Shown: in pieces, positions 11,960 to 21,341 of the stretch
Position numbering within the stretch: position 1 is the first letter of the stretch
Layout: each line of letters begins with the position of its first letter
NCBI GenBank assembly: GCA_030323305.1
Contig: CP106741.1
Span: forward strand, 1,937,501-2,001,500
Length of the DNA: 64,000 nucleotides
Source: Paenibacillus sp. CC-CFT747
Lineage (GTDB): Bacteria > Bacillota > Bacilli > Paenibacillales > NBRC-103111
Reading direction: 5' to 3'
The notes under the pieces: model-generated
What the model was told of the DNA's origin: nothing
Databases searched by the model: none
Seen by the model: only the letters and a program-made list of their open reading frames with translations
Translations under genes and position numbers: made by a program

Positions 11960-12760
11960 TCAATAGAGGCGGCCCAAAAAGCTCGTAAGCCCCGCAATCA
12001 GTTGGTCGGGAGCCTCATACATGCTCATATGGCCGGAACCGTCGATCGTCACCTTGGTGATGGATGGCCGGTCAACAGAGAAGGTTTTGTCCGGAACAAT
12101 GACTTTGTCCTCCGTTCCGGCTGCTAGCAGAACCGGCACCTGGGCATTCTCCAGCACGTGGTTTCGGTCCGGACGGCGGCGCATTCCTTCCAGGGTAGCC
12201 TTCGCCCCTTCCGGTGACGTTTCCCGCCCGATCACCTTAACGTCCTCTACCGCAGCGGCCATCGGCTCCAAGTGCTCAGGGGCAAACAGCTTGGGGACCA
12301 ATCCTTCGATGAATTCCGGCAGGCCCTTCGTGTCGATCGTTTCGATTCCTTTGAGACGGTTCGCCTTGCCTTCCTCCGAATCGGGATGGGCCGTCGAATG
12401 AACGAGCCCCCATCCGGCCAATAGGCCCGGGTTCTTCTCGGCCAGGGCTAATGTAATGTAGCCGCCGAGGGAATGCCCGAGTACGACCGTCTTGGCTATG
12501 CCGAGCTCCTGAAGCAGAGCCTCGATATCGGAAGCGAAGGCTTCCATCTCGTATGGCCCTGACGGGGCGTTCGATTGGCCGTGACCGCGCAGGTCCGGCA
12601 CGATCACCCGGTACTTGTCGCTTAATGCGGGAATGACCTTCTCCCAGTACCGGGAGCTTCCGCAAAACCCATGAAGCAAAACAACGGGGTTTCCGCTTCC
12701 CTGCTCTTGATAGGCTAGGGTAGTCCCGTTAACGTTTATTTTCTTGCTCTCCATGTCCAT
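11960..12760 (-). CDS. Alpha/beta hydrolase
   Basis: A 266-residue hydrolase of the soluble epoxide hydrolase/haloperoxidase-like fold. It has the oxyanion motif LLHGFCGSS, the nucleophile elbow GHSLGG (Ser97), the acid in AAGTEDKVI and the catalytic His in GSGHMS. The substrate cannot be told. The start is ATG 12760 or the in-frame ATG 12754, right after AGGAGGAGGG; the much longer open frame upstream to 13333 is not part of the gene. It is convergent with the sigma operon. The frame is intact. Confidence 0.9.
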   Translation of the reverse strand: MDMESKKINVNGTTLAYQEQGSGNPVVLLHGFCGSSRYWEKVIPALSDKYRVIVPDLRGHGQSNAPSGPYEMEAFASDIEALLQELGIAKTVVLGHSLGGYITLALAEKNPGLLAGWGLVHSTAHPDSEEGKANRLKGIETIDTKGLPEFIEGLVPKLFAPEHLEPMAAAVEDVKVIGRETSPEGAKATLEGMRRRPDRNHVLENAQVPVLLAAGTEDKVIVPDKTFSVDRPSITKVTIDGSGHMSMYEAPDQLIAGLTSFLGRLY

Positions 12761-12910
12761 CCCTCCTCCTATTACTATACCCCAATTGAGGGGGAGGCCC
12801 AAACAAGGGGACGTCTGGAGGAAAAGCCGCTGCCGTCCGTTGTTGAGGAAGGGCAGGGGTGCTATAGTAAGTAAGGCAATAATGTTAGAGGTTCGGGCAA
12901 GGAGGAAGGC

Positions 12911-13961
12911 ATGCGCAAGGAAAGAATCACGGAACTGGAAACCGTTCGGGCTCTGGCGATATTGGCCGTCCTGGTGATCCACGTAACCGCATCGGGAACC
13001 GTCGAGCTTCCGTCCGGTGGAGTTTCCCGAGGGATCTATTTGGTGTTGAACAAGCTCAGCAATTTCTCGGTGCCGGCCTTTGTGCTGATGAGCGGACTGG
13101 TGCTGTTCTACCGGTACGGGGACGACTGGGGAAAGGGACAGGCCGCGGCCTTCTACCGCAAGCGGCTGCAGTACATCGTTCTGCCTTACCTCGTGTGGTC
13201 GGGCCTCTATATCGTCTATAACCGGCTTATCCATGGGGAGGCGGTCACCGGAATCACGCTTTCCCGGCTCGGGGACACCCTGCTGTGGGGAGAAGCTTCG
13301 TATCATCTCTATTTCATCGTGCTGATCGTTCAATATTATGCCCTGTTTCCTCTATTGATGGCCGCCGCCAAAAAGGAGGGGGCGGGTCCCTGCTTCTCAT
13401 CGGGTTTGTTCTTCAAGCAGGGGCGTTCTACTATAACCATACGATAGCGGAAATTCCCCACCGTTCGGCTTTCGGGCTGACCTACCTGGGGGAATTCTGC
13501 ATTGGGGGTTTCCTGGGTCTGGGCTACCGGGAGTGGATTAGCCGCTTGAAGCCCCGCCAGACGGCCGTGTGGGCCCTGTCCGGGCTTCTGGGAGCGGGCC
13601 TGGCGTGGATTCACCTGGCGGGACCGGACCGCTTCTCCTGGGGCCCTGAGGGGGCGGAGGCAATCGTGCACGCTTACTCCGTCGCCGTCTCGGTCGCGCT
13701 GCTGCTGGCCGGGAGCTCCCTGCTTCGATCCTCGCCGGGGATGGCCCGATTCCTCACCGCGCTCGGCGCCGCATCCTTCGGCGTGTACCTTATCCATCCC
13801 GCCGTGCTCACGGCCTGGGCGGTTTCCTTCTCGTACCCGCCGGGATCGCCCGCGTATCACTTGTCAAATGCGGGAGCCTTTGCGGTTGGTCTGGCTGTGT
13901 CCTGGGGGTCTTCCTGCTCCTAAGAAGAGCCAAAGCCGGCTGGGTCCTGCTTGGAAAATAA
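12911..13961 (+). CDS. Acyltransferase 3 family membrane protein (two frame breaks)
   Basis: An integral membrane O-acyltransferase (OafA/YrhL-like). It opens ITELETVRALAILAVLVIHV, holding the family's R-A-hydrophobic-H signature in helix 1, and has about ten predicted membrane segments. Start ATG 12911 follows AAGGAGGAAGG. One G appears missing near 13379-13386 (GGGGGCGGGTCCC), and another in the G run at about 13905-13909 (CCTGGGGGTC). Repair gives KKEGAGSLLLIGFVLQAG and VSWGVFLLLRRAKAGW, ending at TAA 13959-13961. It would acylate a cell-surface polymer or small molecule; the target is unknown. Confidence 0.82.
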
Positions 13962-13999
13962 AATAGGCCGAGAAGTCCTGAGGACGTTCTCGACCTTTG

Positions 14000-14022
14000 G
14001 CCGTCCGCTGGACGGCTTTTTA
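14000..14022 (+). terminator. Terminator after the acyltransferase
   Basis: GCCGTCC, loop GCT, GGACGGC, then TTTTT. A second, weaker CGAGAA / TTCTCG stem lies just upstream. Confidence 0.8.
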
Positions 14023-14127
14023 TTATGCTTATAGCAGGAAAGGTGCTCCGACCAGCTGCCGAGCGTACCGTCGCCGATCGCCAGGAGCCAGCCTCTTGCC
14101 GGTGCACAGGGAAAGCAGCCCTGAACC

Positions 14128-15111
14128 TTAAGCCCCGATCCCGGGAACCTTGACCGGTAGACCCGTGCGGGCTGATTCGTTGGCCGCCATCGTCACCTCG
14201 TGCGTCTTCAAGGAATCTTCGTAATCGGAGAGGATGCCGGAACGGTCCCCCGTCCGGAGGGCCCGGATGAAGGCTTCATTCTCGTTGTACATCGGCTTCG
14301 TCTGGTTGTTGTACTGGGTCACGGTGTCCGCGGTAGCTCTTTTTAAGCAAGCCTCGCGAATTTCGTAAATGCCGTCGTTCGTATAAATATCAAGGCCGAC
14401 GGTATGGTAGTTCGGGATAAGGCACGTGTTGGAAATCGTGGCCACTGAGCCATCGGCGAGCTTCATCGTCACCGTGCCGACGTCGGATACATCGGCGCCT
14501 TCCACGACTTCATGCATCACCCGGTGGCTGTAAGCGGCATAGACCTCCGTGATCTCGCCGACCAGGTAGCGGAGAAGATCCGTGATATGGGTCGTCTGTT
14601 CCACGAACTGGCCGCCGGAGCCCTTCTGAACGATCCACCACGGAGCCCGGGGCATCGTGCCCATCCAGTAGCCGAGGGACATCCCGATCTTAGTATTCAG
14701 CAGGAGTTCCTTCGCCTTCTGGGCCGAATCGAGGTAACGCCAGTGATACCCTACCGACGTAAGCAGGTTCTGCTCCCGGATGCGGGCGGCCAGCCGGCGG
14801 GGAAGGGCAAGATCGGTGCCAAGAGGCTTCTCCACCAGAAAAGGAATGCCCCGGTCGATCAGGAGCTCCTCCAGCCCATCATGGCTGTCGGGAGGGACGC
14901 AGATGTAGACAGCGTCGAGCCTCCGGTCGTCGAGCATCTGCTCCAGGGACTCATAGGCGCGGGCATCCTTCCACTCGCGCGCCGCTTTATCGGAGTGGGC
15001 CATCCGGGTGCCGGTAAAGCCGGCGACAGTCACTCCCTCAAGAGAAGACAAATGATTTTGGTGGGCACGGGCGATTCCGCCGGTTCCCACAAATCCTATT
15101 TGAAGAGTCAT
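14128..15111 (-). CDS. Gfo/Idh/MocA family oxidoreductase
   Basis: A 327-residue NAD(P)-dependent sugar-type dehydrogenase. The N-terminal Rossmann fold has GFVGTGGIARAH, followed by YICVPPDSH and the family motif VEKPLGTDL (the EKP lysine). The C-terminal alpha/beta domain carries the substrate region (QTTHITDLLRYL with the conserved His). Start ATG 15111 lies after AAAGGAGG (15121-15128). The substrate is unknown, possibly an inositol- or sugar-like compound. It stands alone with its own minus-strand promoter. The frame is intact. Confidence 0.9.
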   Translation of the reverse strand: MTLQIGFVGTGGIARAHQNHLSSLEGVTVAGFTGTRMAHSDKAAREWKDARAYESLEQMLDDRRLDAVYICVPPDSHDGLEELLIDRGIPFLVEKPLGTDLALPRRLAARIREQNLLTSVGYHWRYLDSAQKAKELLLNTKIGMSLGYWMGTMPRAPWWIVQKGSGGQFVEQTTHITDLLRYLVGEITEVYAAYSHRVMHEVVEGADVSDVGTVTMKLADGSVATISNTCLIPNYHTVGLDIYTNDGIYEIREACLKRATADTVTQYNNQTKPMYNENEAFIRALRTGDRSGILSDYEDSLKTHEVTMAANESARTGLPVKVPGIGA

Positions 15112-15147
15112 CACATCAGGCCTCCTTTTTGCCTTGGGGTACCATCT

Positions 15148-15176
15148 ATTATACCGGAACCGGGGGAGCGAACCAA
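15148..15176 (-). promoter_or_regulatory. Promoter of the 14128-15111 dehydrogenase
   Basis: Read on the minus strand: TTGGTT (15176-15171), 17 bp, TATAAT (15153-15148). The stretch from here to the tRNA terminator near 15401 contains no gene that I can support. Confidence 0.6.
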
Positions 15177-15400
15177 CCCAGGGAGCAGGAGGGGGCGTAA
15201 GCGGCACGGTCTTTCTGCTGAGCCGATACCTTGAGTACGGACTTCTAATGGAATGTCGGGAAAGGATAGGCGGCCAGAGAGGACAATACGGAAAAAGTGA
15301 GGTCGGAGAGACGTTCCTGTGGGTCCCAAGAAGGAGTGATGGAGGAGGCCGGGTCCGTTTAGGGTACCTCCGGAAAGCGGAACGGAAGGATGACAATATC

Positions 15401-15432
15401 AAAAAGCGGCATGTCTACATAGACAATGCCGC
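15401..15432 (-). terminator. tRNA operon terminator (minus strand)
   Basis: On the minus strand GCGGCAT and GTCTA pair with TAGAC and ATGCCGC, then TTTTT. It lies just past the tRNA-Pro 3' end. Confidence 0.8.
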
Positions 15433-15447
15433 CGTTGCGGGTATGTA

Positions 15448-15524
15448 TGGTCGAGACGACAGGATTTGAACCTGCGACCTCTTGCTCCCGAAGCAAGCGC
15501 TCTACCAAGCTGAGCCACGTCTCG
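15448..15524 (-). tRNA. tRNA-Pro (anticodon CGG)
   Basis: A 77-nt cloverleaf with acceptor CGAGACG / CGTCTCG, discriminator A and an encoded CCA. The anticodon stem CTTGC / GCAAG holds loop TTCGGGA. D- and T-arms are normal (GTTCAAATC). It is co-transcribed with the next tRNA upstream. Confidence 0.95.
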
Positions 15525-15532
15525 ATGAACGG

Positions 15533-15609
15533 TGGCGTTCCCGAGAGGATTCGAACCTCCGACCTGCAGTTTAGGAAACTGTCGCTCTATCCTGCTGAGC
15601 TACGGGAAC
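15533..15609 (-). tRNA. tRNA-Arg (anticodon CCU)
   Basis: Acceptor GTTCCCG / CGGGAAC, discriminator G and an encoded CCA. The anticodon loop is TTCCTAA (CCT) and the T-loop GTTCGAATC. It is 8 bp from tRNA-Pro. On the minus strand TGCTATAAT (plus 15622-15630) upstream is an extended -10 promoter for the pair. Confidence 0.95.
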
Positions 15610-15758
15610 GCAGCAATCATTATTATAGCATAAACCCCTAGTTTGAGGAAGACTCTAACTTTTCCCTGCCCGTGCCTTATCTGCCAAAAGTGGAGTCCGT
15701 GGCTAAGAGTTCCTCAGCAAACGAAGGTTATCCCGCCCGCCAAGTTACCGGAAAAGTC

Positions 15759-16693
15759 CTATGCGATATCCTTCGTGGCTTCCCTTCCCGCTTCCGGTCG
15801 GGAATGAAACGGGCGGGCAGCCTCCAGCTTGCTGCCCAGCCCTTCGAACCGTTCCGTGAAGACGGCGAAGAACCGGGATCCGACGATCCAGTCGGAGAGC
15901 TTCACGCAGCCGTACGCGAAGAGCATGCCCGCCGCGACATCAAGCACCCAGTGAATTTTGAGGTACATAGTGGCGGCGATAATCGAGAAGCCGTACACGC
16001 CGATCACCCAGCGGTACCAGCGGCTTTTTCCCGGAAAGCAAGCAGGATGGCGGCAAAGGCGATGGAGGTATGCATACTTGGAAAACAATTGATGACGGTT
16101 AAGAACACATCGTCGCCGGTCAGCCCGCGCTCGAGCAGATCCGGCGTCCCCTGCACATGCCACACCTCCTGAAGAAGAATGGTGTTGTAGAACGGCAGAA
16201 TGAGCGGCACCTGCAGCAGGTAGCCGGCCAAGGAATACTGCCCAAGCTTGCGCACGTCCTTAGTGAAGAAAGCGCGAATGACACAGATCCAATACGTTAG
16301 CGTGAAGCCGTAGCTGTAGACCCACTGCATGTACTTGGTAAGCCAGGAGGGCTGCCAAACCCGCAGGAAGGCGGCGTCGTTCAGCGGGATCGAATTAAAC
16401 CACTCGTTCCAGTTGACGATATGATGGACCGACGAGGTCTGCCAGCCGACGACTTTTTCCCACAGAGGGTTGGCGTAGGTATAGATCACGAAAAAAGCGA
16501 GCAGGGTAATGAAGCCCGCCGGCATAAACTGAATCCACGAAATGGGCTTGGCGTCTTTGCGGGTTCCCCATAGGGCGGCGAGCAGCACGAGGATGCACAG
16601 AATGCCCCAATTCTGGACGCGGGTAATCGCGTAAAGGACCGCTGCCGTGGCCGCGGCGAGGCCCGTCATGTAAAGCTTGGTCATAGCAGACAA
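15759..16693 (-). CDS. PAP2/AUR1-like membrane phosphatase or transferase (one frame break)
   Basis: A polytopic membrane protein with the PAP2 superfamily signatures: PSMHTSIAFA (second motif) and a third motif H..LDVAAG in MYLKIHWVLDVAAG. The overall shape resembles the inositol-phosphorylceramide-synthase-like PAP2 branch. One A is missing from the run of five read as GGGAAAAAGCC on the minus strand (plus about 16026-16030). Restoring it joins FREKSRWYRWVIGVYGF. Start TTG 16693 after AAAGGAG is preferred; ATG 16684 is the alternative. It lies just downstream of a glycosyltransferase in the same direction, suggesting a shared role in lipid-linked glycan or lipid-head-group metabolism (inference). 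Confidence 0.8.
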
Positions 16694-16779
16694 GATGAAA
16701 TCTCCTTTGGTTCGTTCGGTTCGCACAGAAAGCGCACCCTCTATTATAGCGCAGGCGAGGGGGGGACAACCTGGTTTTT

Positions 16780-18006
16780 TTAGGAAGCTGCTGAGGCAGG
16801 AGCCGGTTTCCTGAGGCGCCTTAGGGACAGCAGATAGGAAGCGGCGAAAAGTGCGACCAGCGGCATCAACGGCACGGAATAGCGGGAATGGGCCAAATAA
16901 ATCATATGAAGCAGGCTCATGTAGCCAAGCAGGAGCAGAATAACCTGCGCCACCGGATGACGGCGGGCTTTCCACATGCCAATAAAGCCGGGGAGGAGAA
17001 TCACGTAATGGCACAGGATGGCGGCGGCGAGAGGAACCCCGGAATCGGCATCCAATAGAACACATCGCCCCAGAACAGAAGAAATTTCCCGACGGTATAC
17101 CAGCTTGCGTAGGTCCAGAACGAATGGGTGAATCCTTCCTTAATCCGTTCCATAGCTCGCTCCCGGTCGATCTGGTCATTAATCCACAGGTCGTTGGTGG
17201 TGTGCCAAGTCCGCTGCTCCTCAAGAAAAAGGAGGGGACGGTCCACGGGTACGTTCCGAGAAGAAGCGGGTTGCCGCTCGCCCGGGTCAGGGGGATGAAT
17301 TCCCCGCCGGATACCTCGTAGTTGCGCACCCACCAGGGAAGCAGGCAAAGCACAAACACGGCCGCGGTAACGAGACCCGAGCGGATCAGCCGGGGCCAAG
17401 GAATGTTACGGCGGTAGAGCAGCAGAAGGAAGAGCAGGCCGGGCCATAAGGCGATCGTCGGCCGAACATAAACCGCGGCGGCCCAGACGAGTCCGAACAG
17501 CAGGGCTCGACTCCAGGTGGGTCTTTCCTCCGCCAGCAAGGCCATGTACAGAAGAAGCAGCACAAACAGGGTGAACAGCGCCTCGGTGAAAATAAAATTG
17601 GACACGAGCCAAAGAGGCGGGTACAGGCAGCAGAGGGCAACGGCGAGAAGGGAAGCCTTCGACGAAACCATCCTCAGACCGATCCGGTAGAGCAGCCACA
17701 GCGCCCCCGTCACCATGACGGCCTGCAGAATACGCACCGTCTGCTCCAGGACCAAACCGGGTCCGGTTACGGTCATTACGGCCGCCAGAAAACCGGGAAG
17801 GGCCGGCGTTATAAAAGCCGTCGGCCGGGAGGGATCGTTATAGGTGAACCTTCCCGTTTCAAGCAGAATCCGGGCCGATTCGAGATAGCCTCTATCATCG
17901 GAATGATAGTCATAAGCGGCTCCGTGCAGGAGAACGAGCAGGATTTTGAGCAGCAGACTTCCACCGAGCAGCAGCCACAGCATCCGGCGGATGCGGGGGA
18001 TTCCAT
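16780..18006 (-). CDS. ArnT/PMT-like membrane glycosyltransferase (frame breaks)
   Basis: A GT-C type glycosyltransferase that would use a polyprenyl-phosphate sugar. A membrane helix leads to the acidic loop YDYHSDDRGYLESARILL, as in the first extracytoplasmic loop of ArnT/PMT proteins, and about ten hydrophobic segments follow. C is missing at plus 17234-17237 and G at plus 17037-17040 (bases named on the gene strand). Repair gives TVPLLFLEEQRTW and WMPIPGVPLAAAILC. A third missing C at plus 17996-18000 would let the gene start at ATG 18006 (MESPRIRRMLW) behind GGAAAGGA; without it the start is the internal ATG of MLWLLLGG. The acceptor is unknown. Confidence 0.78.
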
Positions 18007-18048
18007 CGACAGCAGCTTCCTTTCCAAGTGAAATACGGGGGATTCGAG

Positions 18049-18519
18049 TTAAAGCGGCTTTCGGCGGCTTTCCCGAAGCTCCCGGAAAAACCGGCTCAGC
18101 ATGGAGGAGCATTCCTCCTGCAGCACACCGGCCGTAATCTCCACCCGGTGATTGAACCGGGGCTCCTGGAGCAGATTCATCAGCGTACCCGCACAGCCGG
18201 CTTTCGGATCGGGCGTCCCGTAGATAACATGAGGAACGCGGGATTGAACGATGGCCCCGGCACACATCGGGCAAGGCTCGAGCGTGACATAGAGCCGGCA
18301 GTCCAGGAGCCTCCATGCACCCAGGCGGCCGCTTGCTTCACGGATGGCGAGCATTTCGGCATGGGAGGTAGGGTCATAGGAGGTTTCCCGCAAGTTATGG
18401 CCTCTGCCAATGACCTGCCCGTTCTTGACCACGACGGCTCCAATCGGCACTTCGCCCAACGCTTTAGCCTTCTCCGCTTCTTTCAAGGCTTCCCTCATCC
18501 AAACCTGGTGGTCCTCCAT
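18049..18519 (-). CDS. tadA: tRNA adenosine(34) deaminase
   Basis: Deaminates wobble A34 of tRNA-Arg(ACG) to inosine. The 156-residue protein has the zinc motifs H-A-E (His53, Glu55) and P-C-x2-C (Cys83, Cys86 in EPCPMCAG). It also has the TadA-typical GEVPIGAVVV and TLMNLLQEPRFNHRV segments. Start ATG 18519 follows AAAGGAGG. In Bacillus subtilis tadA lies between serS and the SRP RNA gene; here it is inverted and no SRP RNA follows. The frame is intact. Confidence 0.95.
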   Translation of the reverse strand: MEDHQVWMREALKEAEKAKALGEVPIGAVVVKNGQVIGRGHNLRETSYDPTSHAEMLAIREASGRLGAWRLLDCRLYVTLEPCPMCAGAIVQSRVPHVIYGTPDPKAGCAGTLMNLLQEPRFNHRVEITAGVLQEECSSMLSRFFRELRESRRKPL

Positions 18520-18720
18520 GGGCAGCCTCCTTTCTCTCGTCAAGATTGTGGATAAAATATCGAACACTTATTCGTTGTTAACATGTTGTGGATAATGTTG
18601 TGGATAACTGGTTGTTCCGTGGATAACTTTATCTATTGTACTGATTGAAGGGCATCAGGGCAAACGGAAAGAGGCCCGGTTCTACCACAAAAAACCTTTC
18701 TTAATTATTCCCTAACCGGA

Positions 18721-18749
18721 TTGTCGAAAAGGAAACTAGCTACTATACT
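18721..18749 (+). promoter_or_regulatory. Promoter of the leader RNA / GGDEF gene
   Basis: TTGTCG (18721-18726), 17 bp, TATACT (18744-18749). The -35 element is embedded in TTGTCGAAA, as at the pdxST promoter. Confidence 0.65.
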
Positions 18750-18755
18750 TAACTT

Positions 18756-18909
18756 ATAACGATTGTAAGCAGAGGGATGAGTAGGCAGCCTGCCGCCAGC
18801 AGTACGTCTTACCTGAAAGGGCCTTAGAAAAAGGCAGTCGGGTTGTCCGCTAGATGCTTATGACGGGCAATTCCTACAACGGCTGCTTCGGAGAACGAGG
18901 CGGCTTTTT
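18756..18909 (+). ncRNA. Structured leader RNA ending in a terminator
   Basis: The predicted transcript of about 150 nt contains several hairpins: GCCTT / AAGGC (18831 region), TTGTCC (18843-18848) with GGGCAA (18865-18870), and a competing GTTGT (18842-18846) with ACAAC (18876-18880). A strong terminator comes last (GCTGCTTCG, loop GAGAA, CGAGGCGGC, T5; 18882-18909). The competing pairs beside a terminator are the layout of a riboswitch or attenuator in front of the PAS-GGDEF gene. It does not match the c-di-GMP-I/II, T-box or SRP RNA cores that I know, so the class is unknown. It could also be an independent small RNA. Confidence 0.55.
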
Positions 18910-19038
18910 CTGTTTGGAGAAAAAATCGGAGGAGGGATAGAAGGGGAACGTGGAAAACTTCTGGAAAGAAAGGCATCTACCCAAGAAAGGGGAGGGTTCG
19001 CGATAACAGCACGACAAACCGGAGGAAGGAGGGAAAGG

Positions 19039-20678
19039 GTGGTCAATGACGGGCTGAAGTTAAGTATTGAGGAGCTGTCCGCCTTGGTGGAAGATTCGCC
19101 TGAGGCGGTGGTTGTCTATTCGGTTGCCGAAACGGGTTACCGCCTACAGATGGCGAACCGAGCGGCTCGAAAATCAAGCGGGCTCGGTCCGGGACAATAC
19201 GGCCTCCTCCTGGAAGAGATTTATCCGGAGGAAGAGACTCGTTCGTTAAGTTATTACTGCAGCAAGGCGGTTCAAAGAGGGACTCCGCTGGTTGTCGGCC
19301 AAGCCCTTTCCCTTGGGGAAACGGGCGGAGCGGGAGAGCTGAGCTTGCTGCCGATAAAGGAAGCCGGGGAACCGTCGAGTTCCTTCTTGTGAAGACGTTT
19401 CATCCAAACCAGAACCACCAGCCGGCACAGGCCGTGCTGGAGAACATGCTGGATTGTATACCGGATGCCGTCCTGTCGAGCGACAGGAAGGGGATCATTA
19501 CATACTGCAACGAAGCCTTCGAGGTCATGTTCGGGTACAGCCGGGCGGAGCTCATCGGCCTGGACCGCCGGAGCCTTCCCATACTGCCTGCATTTGATAA
19601 GGATGCCCAATCTTCGATCTATACCCGGCTCGCAGCCGGAGAAGCCATCTATAATTATGAAACCGTCCGACTGACCAGGGGAGGCATCCCGCTTGACGTG
19701 TCCATTTCGATGACGCCCATCCGGGAACAGGGCAAAGGAATAACCGGGCTCACGTCTGTTTACAAAGACATTACCGAGCACAAGCGGACCCAGAACGCCA
19801 TACAGGAAAGCGAAGCCCGCTACAAGCTGATCACGTCCAACATGACCGAAATGATCGCCCTGCTGGACAACGAGCGACGGTATTTGTTCGTCTCGCCTTC
19901 CTATGAAAGCAAGCTGGGCTACCGGCCGGAGGAATTGCACGGTCAATGCGCCGACCGGTTCGTTTATTCGGAGGACGCTCTCCGGTTTCGCAAAAAGCTG
20001 GCCGAGACGGATACGGGAATGTCCCATTCCGTGGAATACCGGCATCTCAAGGCGGATGGCCGGCTGCTGTGGGTAGAGCTCCGGTTGTCGGTTCTCGCAA
20101 GCGGCGGCATTAACCGGTATTTGGCCGTGGGCCGGGACATCTCCGAGCGGAAGCAGCTGGAGGAACAGATGATCCATATGAGCTATTACGATACCGTTAC
20201 CGGAGCTCCCAACCTGTATCTGTTCAAGGACCGGCTGAACGAGGCGGTCCGGACGGCCCGGCGATTCTATCACGGCCTTGCGCTGTTCTACGTGAGCCTG
20301 GACGGCTTCCGCAAAATCAACACGGCTTACGGCTATGAAGCCGGGAATGCGGTGCTTAAGGCCGTGGCCGAACGGTTAATGAGCGGGATTCGGGAGAAGG
20401 GGACGGTGGGCCGCATAAGCGGGGATGAGTTTACCGTCTATCTGCACGGAATCGAGCGTAAGCAGGATGCGGTTCGGATCGCGGAGCGCATTGCGGATCA
20501 GCTCGCCGAGCCGTTTGATCTGCAGGGGAAGGCGGTCCCTCTGACCGCCAGTATCGGCATCGCGGTCTATCCGGACGATTGCCTGGACAGCGTAGCCTTG
20601 ATTGACCATGCCCACGCCGCGATGTTCCGGGCGAAAGAAAACGGCAAAGGGCGCTGGCATCTTTACGACTCTGATTAA
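19039..20678 (+). CDS. PAS-PAS-PAS-GGDEF protein, probable diguanylate cyclase (one frame break)
   Basis: Start GTG 19039 follows AAGGAGGGAAAGG. A divergent N-terminal PAS-like domain (about residues 1-115) is followed by two typical PAS domains (MLDCIPDAVLSSDRKGIITY; MTEMIALLDNERRYLFVSPS) and a C-terminal GGDEF domain. The signature reads RISGDEFTVYL, so SGDEF replaces GGDEF. DTVTGAPNLYLF stands in place of D.LTGLPNR. No RxxD inhibitory site and no EAL domain were seen. Activity is plausible but not certain. A missing G in the G run at 19368-19371 splits the frame; repair gives KEAGGTVEFLLVKTFHPNQ. No membrane segment is seen, so the sensor is cytoplasmic. Confidence 0.85.
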
Positions 20679-20762
20679 AGGGACGGAAGGTAACACAGGC
20701 GGGCAGCCTTTGGTCCCCTAGGAGGGGAAGGAAACCCGGATGGGAGAAACGGAGAAGGGAAG

Positions 20763-20827
20763 GACTCTTTCTAAAAAGCCGCGGAGCAATTGGCTCTTCC
20801 GGCTTTCTATAGGAAGGGTCTTTTTTT
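20763..20827 (+). terminator. Terminator after the GGDEF gene
   Basis: GACTCTTTCTA pairs with TAGGAAGGGTC (two G-U pairs). An inner AAAGCCG / CGGCTTT stem is present, and seven T follow. Confidence 0.75.
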
Positions 20828-20892
20828 GTTTTCTTAAGTAATACTTTATAACGCTTGGTAATATTTATTGGACGAATAAGGCGAATGAATGT

Positions 20893-20922
20893 TTGCATAA
20901 AAGGAACAAAATCGGGTATAAT
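20893..20922 (+). promoter_or_regulatory. Promoter of the small WYL-like gene
   Basis: TTGCAT (20893-20898), 18 bp, TATAAT (20917-20922). Confidence 0.65.
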
Positions 20923-20962
20923 AGGAACATACGTTTCTATTGGATCGGAGGGATAAGAAGGG

Positions 20963-21169
20963 ATGCGGGAAACTTTCATGCGGTTTATCGGACGGACTGT
21001 CGAAATCATTTACTTGGACCGGAATCATAAGCTTTCCCAGCGCAAGGTGAAGGTGCTTTCGGTCGACCGGCACTGCCTGACGGCCTACTGCTATGAACGG
21101 AAAGCCCCTCGCTTGTTCCGCAAGGAGCAGGTGCTGGCGGTCATGCCTGTCCAGTCTTTTGCGGGATAG
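20963..21169 (+). CDS. Small WYL-domain-like protein, 68 aa
   Basis: A 68-residue protein made almost wholly of one WYL-like beta barrel core: IIYLDRNHKLSQRKVKVL followed by LTAYCYERKAPRLFRKEQVLAV. The tail matches the YC..R..R.F...RI pattern of WYL domains, which bind ligands or nucleic acid in larger regulators. No helix-turn-helix is present. It has its own promoter and a GGAGGG at 20947-20952; ATG 20978 is an alternative start. Role unknown. Confidence 0.75.
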   Translation: MRETFMRFIGRTVEIIYLDRNHKLSQRKVKVLSVDRHCLTAYCYERKAPRLFRKEQVLAVMPVQSFAG

Positions 21170-21341
21170 ACAGCGCCCTTGGAGGCTTACCCAGGCTCTA
21201 GTTTTGAGAACGGCCGAAACGGCGGACCGCTCCGGAAGGAAGAAGGAGCAGGTTTCGGGCGGGAATTAAAACTAGGCTTTTTTGGCGTTTTTCTGTATAA
21301 TAAAAAGGATGTACTTAAGAGGATAAGGAGCTGTCACATAT

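Noticed and set aside
11960-13333. 457-aa version of the minus-strand hydrolase
   Set aside because: The upstream 190 codons run through the divergent acyltransferase gene and its promoter region; a strong ribosome binding site marks the start near 12760.
15672-16172. 166-aa plus-strand frame over the PAP2 gene
   Set aside because: It is the antisense of the better supported PAP2 coding sequence.
18756-18909. SRP (small cytoplasmic) RNA next to tadA
   Set aside because: The position is suggestive, but the conserved domain IV (GGTCAGG...GGAAGCAGC) is absent.
18756-18909. c-di-GMP riboswitch
   Set aside because: Tempting because of the GGDEF gene, but the GEMM-I elements (ACGCAAAGC, tetraloop receptor) and the class II core are not visible.
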